From UBA11986 sp963734955 (GTDB lineage: Bacteria; Bacteroidota; Ignavibacteria; UBA10030; UBA6906), in contig CAVTJO010000008.1 in the NCBI GenBank assembly GCA_963734955.1, forward strand, positions 62,001 to 126,000: DNA of 64,000 bases, written 5' to 3'. The notes beneath the pieces are model-generated. The model did not search any database, had not been told where the DNA came from, and saw only the letters and a program-made list of their open reading frames with translations. The first letter of the stretch is position 1. Every line of letters begins with the position of its first letter. Of the stretch, positions 1 to 7,802 are shown piece by piece. The translations under genes and the position numbers were made by a program.

Positions 1-358
1 CGAGCAGCCTGCGTTCGCCTAGTTTCTCGAATGAAACGACGATGGAGTGTTCGCCACGTGATGTTCGCTCTTTTGAAATAATCTTGCCAACATCATCCCA
101 TCCAGAATGGAATATTGCCTGACCAATAGCATACGTGGCTTCCGGGCTATACTCTGCACAGTCGGCCTTCTCCGGTTTCTTCTTTGATTCTTCCTGTATC
201 TTTTTCAGCTCGTTTACATCCACGAGTGATGCATGTCTGCACCGCGTGCATCGGTACCACGTTCTTTCCGGCTGATTCTCAACTGATCCCACCATTTCCA
301 TCTTGGTGATGCGCTCACAGCGGCCACAATAGTGGGAAATGCTCTTTCCCCTTGCCAT
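1..358 (-). CDS. Zinc-ribbon protein with CarD-like C-terminal segment (3' end outside window)
   Basis: Read on the minus strand from the ATG at 358, an open frame of 119 codons runs off the left edge. Upstream of the ATG is a very good ribosome-binding site (AGGAGGT on the minus strand, about 366-372). The N-terminus has two paired-cysteine motifs, CGRC and CTRC, spaced like a rubredoxin-type zinc ribbon. A charged linker follows, then a segment (YAIGQAIFHSGWDDVGKI and on to VVSFEKLGERRLL) that resembles the short RNAP-binding/CarD-like domain, with its pattern of Gly-Gln, His, a loop and a final hydrophobic-Phe-Gly motif. The family assignment is inference from memory of such proteins. A regulatory role is plausible but not shown. 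Confidence 0.7.
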   Translation of the reverse strand, partial: MARGKSISHYCGRCERITKMEMVGSVENQPERTWYRCTRCRHASLVDVNELKKIQEESKKKPEKADCAEYSPEATYAIGQAIFHSGWDDVGKIISKERTSRGEHSIVVSFEKLGERRLL

Positions 359-642
359 ACGACTACCTCCTATTAAAATCAGAGCGATTCGACTTGAACT
401 CGGGGAGCGGTGCCGGAACCTGCACCGCATTTGGCAGGTGTGCAAATCTTATCACGTACAAGGTACGGCATTTCTCAGAATTAGTCAAGGTGTTGGCCTT
501 TCAGCCAGCTTGCTTCGGCAGACCGGCTTTTGTACATTGGGGTAGGGTTTTGCTTCAAGGGTATTTTCCCACCCATCCTTTTGGGAATAGCTTCCGTGAA
601 CGATACGTTGTATTCTTGCGCTCAGCAAGCGATGAAGTAGCA
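359..642. other. Intergenic region, no gene seen
   Basis: This stretch lies between the divergent zinc-ribbon gene and the tRNA. It holds the leader and promoter of the minus-strand gene and presumably the tRNA promoter. Open frames crossing it overlap the tRNA and have no ribosome-binding site or recognisable protein, so none is called. I found no convincing -35/-10 pair. Confidence 0.5.
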
Positions 643-716
643 GGGCCCTTAGCTCAGTTGGTTAGAGCAGCAGACTCATAATCTGCTGGTCGTAGGTTCG
701 AGTCCTACAGGGCCCA
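643..716 (+). tRNA. tRNA with CAU anticodon, probably tRNA-Ile2 (lysidine-modified)
   Basis: The acceptor stem GGGCCCT (643-649) pairs with AGGGCCC (709-715), with discriminator A716. The anticodon stem GCAGA/TCTGC (670-674 and 682-686) encloses a seven-base loop with anticodon CAT at 677-679. The T arm carries GGTTCGAGTCC. CCA is not encoded: the bases after the discriminator are CAA, so the tail must be added by an enzyme such as the CCA-adding enzyme at 26600-28021. A CAU tRNA can be initiator, elongator Met or Ile2. The beginning GGGCCCTTAGCTCAG and the acceptor/T-arm bases resemble the known bacterial Ile2 tRNA (GGCCCCTTAGCTCAG in E. coli) much more than elongator Met. I therefore favour Ile2, whose C34 is converted to lysidine by TilS. 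Confidence 0.93.
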
Positions 717-740
717 CAAATCCCACCGATACTGACCTTC

Positions 741-770
741 TTGACACAATCACCACCTTCCGCTGTTAAT
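741..770 (+). promoter_or_regulatory. Possible sigma-70 promoter for the response regulator operon
   Basis: TTGACA (741-746) is a perfect -35 box, followed after 18 bases by GTTAAT (765-770), a weak -10. It lies about 150 bases before the receiver gene. The -10 is poor, so this is only a candidate. Confidence 0.3.
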
Positions 771-924
771 TCTGCTGAAATGGTGTAATTTTTACATCCT
801 GTTCTAACTCCCTATTCTACAATACACTTCAGAACAGGCATTTCTCATTTGGCGTAACCTTTGTACCTAAACACATATGAAAAAGGGCACCAAATCGGCT
901 TCGAAATTGTGATTAGGGCTTTGG

Positions 925-1320
925 ATGAAAATCCTGGTAGTTGATGATAACAGGGGGTTTCTGGATGTCATGGGAGATTTCCTGAAGGAATATGGCTATG
1001 AAGTGGTTCTCGCCGAAGATGGGAAGCAGGCACGCGAGGTCCTTGAGGAAGAAAAGGTGGATTTGATTATCTCTGACGTTTTTATGCCGAACCTCGACGG
1101 ATCCAGGTTTCATAGCTACGTGCGCGAGTTTACCGACGCGGCAAATGTTCCGTTCATCTTCATCTCTGGTTATGATGACGAACACACGCGGAGAGTTGTG
1201 GTGGATTCCACAATTGATTTCTTCGTAAGCAAAACCGCGCCCGTCGAGACCATCGTGGGCTTGATTGAACGTATCAAGCTGGATATTAGACATAAGACTG
1301 TGGGATCAGAACGGCGGTAA
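925..1320 (+). CDS. Stand-alone receiver-domain response regulator
   Basis: This 131-residue protein is a single CheY-like receiver with no output domain. The acidic pair is D7/D8, the phospho-acceptor is D51 in the SDVFMP motif, the switch Ser is S81 in FISGY, and the conserved Lys is K103 in the VSK motif. All catalytic positions are present, so it should be phosphorylatable. It ends 21 bases before the first pilus-type ATPase and is the first gene of the pilus-like locus. This suggests it regulates that machine post-translationally (as PilG/PilH-type receivers do) or transcriptionally through a partner. No histidine kinase lies next to it; the nearest in this window is at 38446-40878 and is not obviously linked. 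Confidence 0.92.
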   Translation: MKILVVDDNRGFLDVMGDFLKEYGYEVVLAEDGKQAREVLEEEKVDLIISDVFMPNLDGSRFHSYVREFTDAANVPFIFISGYDDEHTRRVVVDSTIDFFVSKTAPVETIVGLIERIKLDIRHKTVGSERR

Positions 1321-1341
1321 TGATCTTCTATTAATCTGGAG

Positions 1342-3216
1342 ATGGCTGTGCCCTTGATGGAAAACGTACCCCCCGAAAAAGAAATTGTGGAAACCCAAGA
1401 GAAGCCATTCTCTCATTTGTCTGATGCTGCGGTGCCGTTGAATGTCGAAGCACGACCCTTTGTGAGCTCATTTATCGAGCACCTTCTGAACCGGAACATC
1501 ATTACGGAAGTAATTGCTTCGCATGTTGCCACGGGTCGGAATTCGGCGAATGGCAAGGGAAGGAGAAGTCTTGTAGAGACCCTCTCTGAAGAGTTTGGGA
1601 TACCTCGCGGGATTCTGTACGACGAGGTTGCGCAGTTCTATTCGTTTCGGATCATCGACATTCATGATCGCAATGCGAGACGGTTACCGCCCGCCGCTGT
1701 CAACAAATTGCTTGTCGGTCTTCCCGAGTCAATCCAACATCTTGCCCAAAAGTACAAGGTGCTCCCTTTTGAAATTGCCGAAAATCAGCCGGATAAAATC
1801 CTTGTTGTGACGCCATATCCGTCTGAACGCGAGATCCATGAGGTTGCGCGCTCGTTCCCGTATAAGAAGTTTGAAATCTGCTACATGAACGAGAAGGACT
1901 GGGCAGAGCATTGGCGCCAGATCACGCTTGACAAGCAGCAGGTGATCAACGGTCTGAACACGACGAACACGGTCTTCGAGGAAGATGAAGCTGAGTTGGA
2001 CAGCGTTCTGGAAAAGGAGATCTACCGGAGCCAGCTTGTTGCATTGGTGGAGAATGTGTTCGTCGATGCTGTTCGGGTGGGTGCGAGTGATATCCATTTC
2101 GTTCCGCGCGGAGCACGGAAGACCACAATCAGCTTTCGAATCGATGGTGAGCTTACTGATTGGTACACTATTGAAGATGCAAGGGCAGAAGCGGTTATTG
2201 CTGTGGTGAAAGGCCGCGGGCTTAACCTTGATCGTTTCGAGAGGATGGCCGCGCAGGATGGATCGGCCCAGAAGGTGATCGACAACCAGGTGATTCGATT
2301 CAGGATCTCAATTCTTCCAATTATCTCTCGTGAGCTCGGCGGGAAGTTTGAGTCGGTGGTTATCCGAATTCTCAAGGATGCAGATGCATCGGTGTCGCTT
2401 GAGACGATCGGGTTCGACTCGTACTCGCTTGAGATGTTCAGGGAAGCCATTGCCCAACCTAATGGAATGATCATCCTGACCGGCCCAACGGGAAGTGGAA
2501 AGAGCACGACGCTTGTTGCCGCGCTGCGGGCAGTAATGACTCCCGCCCTGAATACCATCTCAGTTGAAGACCCGGTAGAGTACCTTCTGGAAGGTGCACG
2601 TCAGGTGAAATTGAACCACAAGCTGAGTTTCGAGGACGCCCTCCGTGCGATTCTCAGACACGATCCTGATATCATCATGGTGGGCGAGATCCGCGACAGG
2701 ATCACGGCCGATATTGCCATCAAGCTGGCCAACACTGGCCATCTTGTGTTCTCCACGCTCCACACCAACGATGCCCCGAGCACAATCTCACGGTTGTTCA
2801 AAGTTGGGGTCGAGCCGTTCCTGATTGCCCAAGCGATGAATATTGTAGTCGCACAGAGGTTGGTCCGCAGGCTTTGCGATCGATGCAAGAAGCCTGCCGA
2901 GAAGCCCAGTGATGTCTACTTGGCGAAGGCGGGATTCACCCAGGAAGAAGCAGATGCCCTGACAGTGTACAGACCTGTAGGATGTCTTGATTGTATCGGC
3001 GGCTACAAAGGCCGGGCTGCCATCCATGAGTCGCTCTTCTTCACCCCGGAGGTTCGCGATCTCATCCTCGAAAGCGGAGAGCGCATTGACACCCTTGCTG
3101 TAAGAGAATCTGCAATTCGTCACGGTATGCAAACTCTTCGCCGATCCGGTCTGGAGTTGGTGAAGAAAGGGACTACAACTGTCGATGAAATCATCTCGAA
3201 CACTTCGAACGATTGA
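1342..3216 (+). CDS. GspE/PilB-family assembly ATPase (first copy)
   Basis: This 624-residue protein is a type II secretion / type IV pilus secretion ATPase. About 130 residues of N-terminal MshEN/T2SSE_N-like region are followed by the N2 and C-terminal ATPase domains. The Walker A is GPTGSGKS at 381-388 and the Walker B-type segment is DPDIIMVGEIRD at 441-452. The His box STLHTNDAP follows, then a zinc-binding cysteine tetrad (LCDRCKK and GCLDC). These are hallmarks of extension ATPases rather than PilT. It is clearly paralogous to the ATPase at 5966-7753. The start is uncertain: the SD-like GGAG abuts the ATG at 1342 and a second ATG lies at 1357. It probably energises polymerisation of the pilin-like proteins encoded downstream. 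Confidence 0.93.
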   Translation: MAVPLMENVPPEKEIVETQEKPFSHLSDAAVPLNVEARPFVSSFIEHLLNRNIITEVIASHVATGRNSANGKGRRSLVETLSEEFGIPRGILYDEVAQFYSFRIIDIHDRNARRLPPAAVNKLLVGLPESIQHLAQKYKVLPFEIAENQPDKILVVTPYPSEREIHEVARSFPYKKFEICYMNEKDWAEHWRQITLDKQQVINGLNTTNTVFEEDEAELDSVLEKEIYRSQLVALVENVFVDAVRVGASDIHFVPRGARKTTISFRIDGELTDWYTIEDARAEAVIAVVKGRGLNLDRFERMAAQDGSAQKVIDNQVIRFRISILPIISRELGGKFESVVIRILKDADASVSLETIGFDSYSLEMFREAIAQPNGMIILTGPTGSGKSTTLVAALRAVMTPALNTISVEDPVEYLLEGARQVKLNHKLSFEDALRAILRHDPDIIMVGEIRDRITADIAIKLANTGHLVFSTLHTNDAPSTISRLFKVGVEPFLIAQAMNIVVAQRLVRRLCDRCKKPAEKPSDVYLAKAGFTQEEADALTVYRPVGCLDCIGGYKGRAAIHESLFFTPEVRDLILESGERIDTLAVRESAIRHGMQTLRRSGLELVKKGTTTVDEIISNTSND

Positions 3217-3327
3217 TTACGTATTGTAGCGGCAAAAATGACTTGGGCTGTTTCCATTTTACTTCCAGACTGAATAGCAGGGACACAACCAAGCCGGTTT
3301 TCTGGCAATATGTAAAGGTGCAGCTTC

Positions 3328-3343
3328 TGGCACACGGAATGCA
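3328..3343 (+). promoter_or_regulatory. Near-consensus sigma-54 (RpoN) promoter before the first pilin gene
   Basis: TGGCACACGGAATGCA matches the sigma-54 consensus (TGGCACG, four any bases, TTGCW) with GG at -24 and GC at -12 in exact register. Only two consensus positions differ. The predicted transcript would start near 3354 and give a leader of roughly 65 bases before the ATG at 3420. Pilin genes in many bacteria are sigma-54 dependent, so the location makes sense. No sigma-54 activator (AAA+ regulator) is encoded in the window. Confidence 0.7.
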
Positions 3344-3419
3344 ATAATACTCGTAGTCGAAACGGAATCGGGAAACAAACAACAATTCACAACACGTTCA
3401 CCAATAGAGGAGAAGTAAA

Positions 3420-3812
3420 ATGGGACAGCAACAGCTTTTGTTAATCATCCTCGGCGTCATCGTGGTTGGCATCGCAGTGGCGGTGGGCATCACAATGTTT
3501 GCTGACAACGCAGTGTCGGCAAACAAGGATGCCGTGACGAATGATCTCGTCAACCTGGCGTCACGTGCACAGCAGTACTATCGTCGTCCAACGGCTCTCG
3601 GTGGTGGACAAGGTTCATTCGCTACACTTACCGCACTGTCTCAGTTGACAGCGAAGGCAACCAACGCGAATGGTACATACTCACTTCCGACTCTTGGATC
3701 AACGAGTATCGTTCTGCACGGCCAGGGAACCGAGAAGGGGACTAATGGTGCACCGCTCTCGATTGACATGACTGTATACGCAGACAGCACTACAGTAGTC
3801 TTTAACAACTGA
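3420..3812 (+). CDS. Major pilin-like protein A, no classical prepilin leader
   Basis: This 130-residue protein begins MGQQQLLLIILGVIVVG, so a hydrophobic helix of about 22 residues starts almost at the initiator Met. A soluble domain follows with the motif YYRRPTALGGGQGSF. The ribosome-binding site is strong (GAGGAGAAG, about 3409-3417). Its position between pilus ATPases, its small size, the N-terminal helix and its close paralogue at 3883 argue for a pilin or pseudopilin. It lacks the type III signal: no basic leader, no Gly before Phe, and no Glu at mature position 5. Its own sigma-54-type promoter and downstream terminator suggest the highest expression in the locus, as expected for a major subunit. 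The role is inferred from context. Confidence 0.8.
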   Translation: MGQQQLLLIILGVIVVGIAVAVGITMFADNAVSANKDAVTNDLVNLASRAQQYYRRPTALGGGQGSFATLTALSQLTAKATNANGTYSLPTLGSTSIVLHGQGTEKGTNGAPLSIDMTVYADSTTVVFNN

Positions 3813-3829
3813 TTCGCATTTGTTCGAAC

Positions 3830-3861
3830 GGGGCTTTCGGATTCCGAAGGCCCTTTTTTTT
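3830..3861 (+). terminator. Intrinsic terminator after pilin-like gene A
   Basis: A ten-base-pair hairpin (GGGCTTTCGG, loop ATT, CCGAAGGCCC, with one T-G wobble) is followed by eight T residues. It sits 18 bases after the stop of the first pilin gene and before the second, so pilin A can be made from a short abundant transcript. Downstream genes would be reached by read-through or another promoter. Confidence 0.93.
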
Positions 3862-3882
3862 AACTAAGGACAGAGCAATCGT

Positions 3883-4287
3883 ATGGGAACGCAACAGTTG
3901 TTACTCATCGTCGTTGGGGTCATCATCGTCGCAATCATGATTGCTGTCGGGTTGTTCATGTTTCGAGACCAGGCAGCGGCTACAAACAGGGACTCCCTCT
4001 CGAATGATCTTGTTCAACTTGCTGCGTCGGCTCAGAAATATTTTCGGCGCCCGGATAACTTCGGCGGTGGAGGCAACTCATTCAAGGGCCTTACTCTCGC
4101 CAAGCTGACGACAAAACCCATGACCGCGGACGGGACATGCGTCCTCAGTCCGGATCCGGTTCCCTCGGCGACATCCGCGATTACCATCACCGGCACAGGT
4201 ACTGAGCTCGGTAACGACGGAGCAACACTTGTAAAGCTGACGATGACGGTAATGGCAGATAGCATTGTGCTTGTAACCAACAATTAG
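3883..4287 (+). CDS. Pilin-like protein B, paralogue of A
   Basis: This 134-residue protein begins MGTQQLLLIVVGVIIVAI and is collinear with pilin-like protein A. Both have the immediate hydrophobic helix, then an alpha region ending ASAQKYF, then the motif FRRPDNFGGGGNSF and a beta-rich C-terminus ending in TNN (A ends in FNN). It also lacks a prepilin peptidase site. Tandem duplication is the simplest origin. The C-terminal half has two features absent from A: a single Cys (GTCVLSP) and an inserted proline-rich stretch. It may be a second subunit type or a variant used under other conditions. The SD is modest (AAGGAC, about 13 bases upstream). Confidence 0.78.
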   Translation: MGTQQLLLIVVGVIIVAIMIAVGLFMFRDQAAATNRDSLSNDLVQLAASAQKYFRRPDNFGGGGNSFKGLTLAKLTTKPMTADGTCVLSPDPVPSATSAITITGTGTELGNDGATLVKLTMTVMADSIVLVTNN

Positions 4288-4400
4288 GGTTTCATATAGA
4301 GCAACACTGAGAGCATCAAGAAAGGTGGTAGCGAAAGCTAAGCGATGGTGTTTCGACACGCTTGTGAAGGATTGGATCAGAGACTGGTACACTGGGTGAC

Positions 4401-4471
4401 TCCCCTTGTTGGGCTGCTTGTTTTGCTAGGTGGGGGATCTAGTAAGACGAAAAGTGGGTCCAACAGGGGGG
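4401..4471 (+). promoter_or_regulatory. Candidate structured leader RNA upstream of gspF-like gene
   Basis: The 256-base gap between pilin B and the gspF-like gene contains TCCCCTTGTTGG (4401-4412), which can pair with CCAACAGGGGGG (4460-4471). This gives a 12-pair stem with two G-T wobbles, closing a 47-base apical region that itself contains CTAG and GGGGGATC elements. It lies about 70 bases before the ATG at 4544. I do not recognise a known riboswitch family. It could attenuate or process the transcript, lowering expression of the machine genes relative to the pilins. Confidence 0.4.
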
Positions 4472-4543
4472 AACCCTTTAGCTGATTTCAAGGCCTGTAC
4501 AAACGAGCGGCAGAGGTTAACCCCAAACTCAAAGGATGTTATC

Positions 4544-5926
4544 ATGGCGGAATTCAGAATCGAAGGTGTGACCCCAACCGGCAAACCCATCCAGGGTATC
4601 TTAGAGGCGGACTCCTCGCGATCTGCCAGGCAAAAAGCACAGTTGATGGCCCGGCAGAGAAAGTTCAAGCTTCTGCACGTCGTTGCCCGATCCACATGGG
4701 TCTACAAAGTGCAACGGGGTACGGAGAAGCCGATCACCGGTGAGCAGAAGGCCTTCACAAAGGGGGAGGTTCAGGAAGCATTACAGAAGATGGGTTACCG
4801 GGTAATCCACGTTCAAAGACGCCTCCTCAACTTTAAGGGAAAACCGCCAGCTACCGACGTCGTGACATTCGTTCGTGTAAGCGCCGACCTGATTCGTCAG
4901 AAACTGCCGTTCAACGAGATCATGCAGCTTCTCGTAAACGACATTCAGAACCGATCTCTGCGGGAAGCCATCAAGGATATCAACACCGAATTGAAGCAGG
5001 GGAAGGATAGTGAGCGTGCGTTTATCAAACACGAGGCTGTACTTGGCCGATTCACGGCACACATGCTTGGCCTCGCTTCGAAAAGCGGAAATATGGCTGA
5101 GATCTATGATAGCACCGCGAAATTTCTGGAGCGGCAAGCTGAATTCAAGAAGAATCTGAAGAGCGCGCTCATCATGCCTTTGGTGACTCTCGTTGTGTTG
5201 TTTGGTGCCGTGATCTACTATGTCGGATACATCTTCCCGGCCACGGCGGGACTTTTCCGGAGATTCAATATTGAGCTTCCGCCAATGACGAGGGCAACTC
5301 TTGCCTTTAGTGATTTCATTGTCGCCCATATTTTCTTGATTACATTGGCGATGGTCATACCACTGGTTCTCGCAATACGGTATTTCACAACCGAGCAGGG
5401 CCGGTTTGTCCTCGACAAGTATATCTGGAGAGTTCCCGTGATGGGGCAACTACTCCATAAGACCAGTATCGAGATCTTTTGTCGGGTGTTCTATGCACTT
5501 TATAGCGGCTCGGGCGAGAATATCGAAGTCATACGCATGGCGGCGGAAGCCTGCGGCAACAAGTATATGGAGCACCAGATCAAGACGATCGCCTTGCCGA
5601 TGATGGTCGAACGTGGCGCTGGCATTACCGAGGCATTCGAAGCGACAGGCGTCTTTACCAAGACCGCTCTTTCCAGGTTTCATTCGGGTGCCGAAACCGG
5701 TACGGTGAAGCACACCGCATTCCAGCTTGCTGAGTACTATGAGAAAGAGACCTCATATAAAATGAGGAACGCGATCGACTACATTCAGGTGATCATCTCC
5801 ATGGTCATTATGGTAGTGCTGACTGCGTTGACTATTGTCTCCTCTGAGACGGCAACCATCAGGCCGAAGAACCCGGCTATTGGGCAGGTCGTGGTCACAC
5901 AGCAACATGAACGTGCCATCACGTAA
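4544..5926 (+). CDS. GspF/PilC-family inner-membrane platform protein
   Basis: This 460-residue protein is placed from the ATG at 4544 rather than an upstream ATG at 4430. The sequence after 4544 (MAEFRIEGVTPTGKPIQG) matches the usual GspF start, AAAGGA precedes it, and the upstream 38 codons fall in a structured leader. Two T2SSF domains are separated by membrane segments near residues 204-230 and 257-280, with a third near 412-433. This is the standard GspF/PilC topology. GspF couples the cytoplasmic ATPase to pilin extraction from the inner membrane. It lies immediately before the second GspE-type ATPase. There is only one platform protein for three ATPases in the locus, so it probably partners each in turn. 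Confidence 0.93.
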   Translation: MAEFRIEGVTPTGKPIQGILEADSSRSARQKAQLMARQRKFKLLHVVARSTWVYKVQRGTEKPITGEQKAFTKGEVQEALQKMGYRVIHVQRRLLNFKGKPPATDVVTFVRVSADLIRQKLPFNEIMQLLVNDIQNRSLREAIKDINTELKQGKDSERAFIKHEAVLGRFTAHMLGLASKSGNMAEIYDSTAKFLERQAEFKKNLKSALIMPLVTLVVLFGAVIYYVGYIFPATAGLFRRFNIELPPMTRATLAFSDFIVAHIFLITLAMVIPLVLAIRYFTTEQGRFVLDKYIWRVPVMGQLLHKTSIEIFCRVFYALYSGSGENIEVIRMAAEACGNKYMEHQIKTIALPMMVERGAGITEAFEATGVFTKTALSRFHSGAETGTVKHTAFQLAEYYEKETSYKMRNAIDYIQVIISMVIMVVLTALTIVSSETATIRPKNPAIGQVVVTQQHERAIT

Positions 5927-5965
5927 CGATGTGTCTATCCCCCTGAAAAAAAACCGGACGCAACG

Positions 5966-7753
5966 ATGGCACAAGTCGATATCACCGACAAAATAGGATT
6001 CGCGCTCCTCAAGAAGGGGGTCATTGACTACGAGACGCTCGAAAAATCGCTCAAAGTCAAGGACTCTGAGGGGAAAAAGAACCGCCGCAATCTCGGTCAG
6101 ATCCTTGTTCACGATTTCAACGCCGACCACGATGCGGTATTTCGCGAAGTAGCCAACCTCTATGCATTCCGCGAGATCTTCCTCGCCGATGAACAAATCG
6201 ACAAACCCCGCATTGATTTCATAAAGAAGTTCGTTGATCCGCTGCCTGAGCATGCGCGTTCGATGCTGATGCAAGCGCGGATTCTTCCTTTACGCTTCGA
6301 CGAAAAGCAGAGTGACAAACTTATCATTATTGCCGCGGACCCAACCGATCGCCGCATCCCGCTTGTTGCGCGGAACTTCGGGGTGAAGAAGTACGAGGTT
6401 GCCTATTGCAGGGTCAAGGACATTCAAAGCCTGATCGAGCAGGTGGTTCCGCCCGAGAATGAATTCCTCAAGCTTCTTGAGGATTCCCAGGTCGGTCTCG
6501 AGGTCAAGGAAGATGAGGGTGCCGTCGACGAAGAAGCCCTCGAAGCTGAAATCAGCAAGAGTGCCCTGGTCAATCTCGTGGAAGGTGCTCTTGTCGAGGC
6601 AGTGCGGCAGGGATCGAGCGACGTCCATATCATTGCAAAAGAGGGAAACAGAACGGAGTTCTGGTTCCGGACAGACGGGAATCTGAAGCTGTGGCACATT
6701 CAAGAAAACACCATGCCTGAGGCGGTTGCGGCCGTGGTCAAGGATCGGTCAAAGAACGTCGACCGGTTTGAGCGGGAGATGTCCCAGGACGGATTTATCC
6801 AGAGGCTCATCGATGACCACATGATTCGCTTCCGTGTGTCCATCATGCCAATTGTGGGAGTCGAGTTCAAGCACAAGTTCGAAAGTATCGTCATCCGAGT
6901 TCTGGATGACAGGAAGGTAATTACTGATCTGGAGAAACTCGGGCTTCAAGGTCCGGCAAGAGAGTTCTTCTACAAAGCGATCGCCAAACCACAGGGTATT
7001 ATCATTCTGACCGGTCCGACAGGTTGCGGTAAGAGTACAACGCTGGTCGCGGCGCTGCACCAGGTGATTGATCCGACCGTGAATGTGCTAACGGTGGAAG
7101 AGCCGGTGGAGTACATTATCAGAGGCGCCAGGCAATTGAAGATCGGTCCCAAGATGAATTTTGATCTTGCGATCCGCGGGATTCTCCGTCACGATCCCGA
7201 CATCGTTCTTGTTGGCGAGATGCGTGACAAAGCAACCGCAGAGATCGCCATCAAGCTGGCAAATACAGGACATCTGACATTCTCCACTCTTCATACAAAC
7301 GATGCGCCGAGCGCCGTTTCGAGATTATACAAGATGGGGATTGAGCCATTCCTGATTGCATACGCCATCAATATCATCGTCGCCCAGCGTTTGATCAGAA
7401 CGCTCTGCGGAGATTGCAGGCGTGAGATCCCGAAAGATGAACTGGATCGCGATATCTACCTGAAGTTCGGGCTTACCGAGGAGGATCTCGATACGCACAC
7501 CTTTTACGAAGCTGTGGGCTGTGAGAAATGTAGTGGGGGTTACAAAGGGAGGGCTGCCATTCACGAGGCGCTCTATTTTACACGGGAAATACGACATCTC
7601 ATCATGAAATCTGGATCTGATGTCGATGAAGAATCGCTCAGGAAGCAGGCCATGAAAGACGGCATGTGGACTCTGCGCAGGTCTGGTATCGAACGATTGA
7701 AAGACGGCCAGACGACCCTTGAGGAAATCGCAGCCGCGACGACCGATGACTGA
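5966..7753 (+). CDS. GspE/PilB-family assembly ATPase (second copy)
   Basis: This 595-residue ATPase is paralogous to the one at 1342-3216. It has an N-terminal MshEN-like region, Walker A GPTGCGKS at 350-357, DPDIVLVGEMRD as the Walker B region, the STLHTNDAP His box and a zinc tetrad (LCGDC and GCEKC). The two copies share a distinctive stretch in the N2 domain (AVVKDRSKNVDRFER here, AVVKGRGLNLDRFER in copy 1), so they are closer to each other than to generic GspE. Two extension-type ATPases in one locus is unusual. They may form a hetero-oligomer or power different subunits or conditions. The start has a weak SD, but the N-terminus (MAQVDITDKIGFALLKKG) is a normal family start. Confidence 0.92.
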   Translation: MAQVDITDKIGFALLKKGVIDYETLEKSLKVKDSEGKKNRRNLGQILVHDFNADHDAVFREVANLYAFREIFLADEQIDKPRIDFIKKFVDPLPEHARSMLMQARILPLRFDEKQSDKLIIIAADPTDRRIPLVARNFGVKKYEVAYCRVKDIQSLIEQVVPPENEFLKLLEDSQVGLEVKEDEGAVDEEALEAEISKSALVNLVEGALVEAVRQGSSDVHIIAKEGNRTEFWFRTDGNLKLWHIQENTMPEAVAAVVKDRSKNVDRFEREMSQDGFIQRLIDDHMIRFRVSIMPIVGVEFKHKFESIVIRVLDDRKVITDLEKLGLQGPAREFFYKAIAKPQGIIILTGPTGCGKSTTLVAALHQVIDPTVNVLTVEEPVEYIIRGARQLKIGPKMNFDLAIRGILRHDPDIVLVGEMRDKATAEIAIKLANTGHLTFSTLHTNDAPSAVSRLYKMGIEPFLIAYAINIIVAQRLIRTLCGDCRREIPKDELDRDIYLKFGLTEEDLDTHTFYEAVGCEKCSGGYKGRAAIHEALYFTREIRHLIMKSGSDVDEESLRKQAMKDGMWTLRRSGIERLKDGQTTLEEIAAATTDD

Positions 7754-7802
7754 CAGGAATCAGTTTGAAACGCGGGTGACCATCAAGTGAGGCGAGGAAG
7801 AA

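Noticed and set aside
352..681. Open frames of 68 and 109 codons before the tRNA
   Set aside because: The longer one runs into the tRNA, and neither has an SD or protein-like composition; they overlap the leader of the zinc-ribbon gene.
850..865. Second sigma-54-like sequence (TGGCGTAACCTTTGTA) before the response regulator
   Set aside because: The GG is present but the -12 GC is GT and the rest of the -24 box is poor, so it is not convincing.
4288..4543. c-di-GMP riboswitch in the leader of the gspF-like gene
   Set aside because: The region has a strong stem but none of the conserved GEMM-I or class II sequence blocks could be found.
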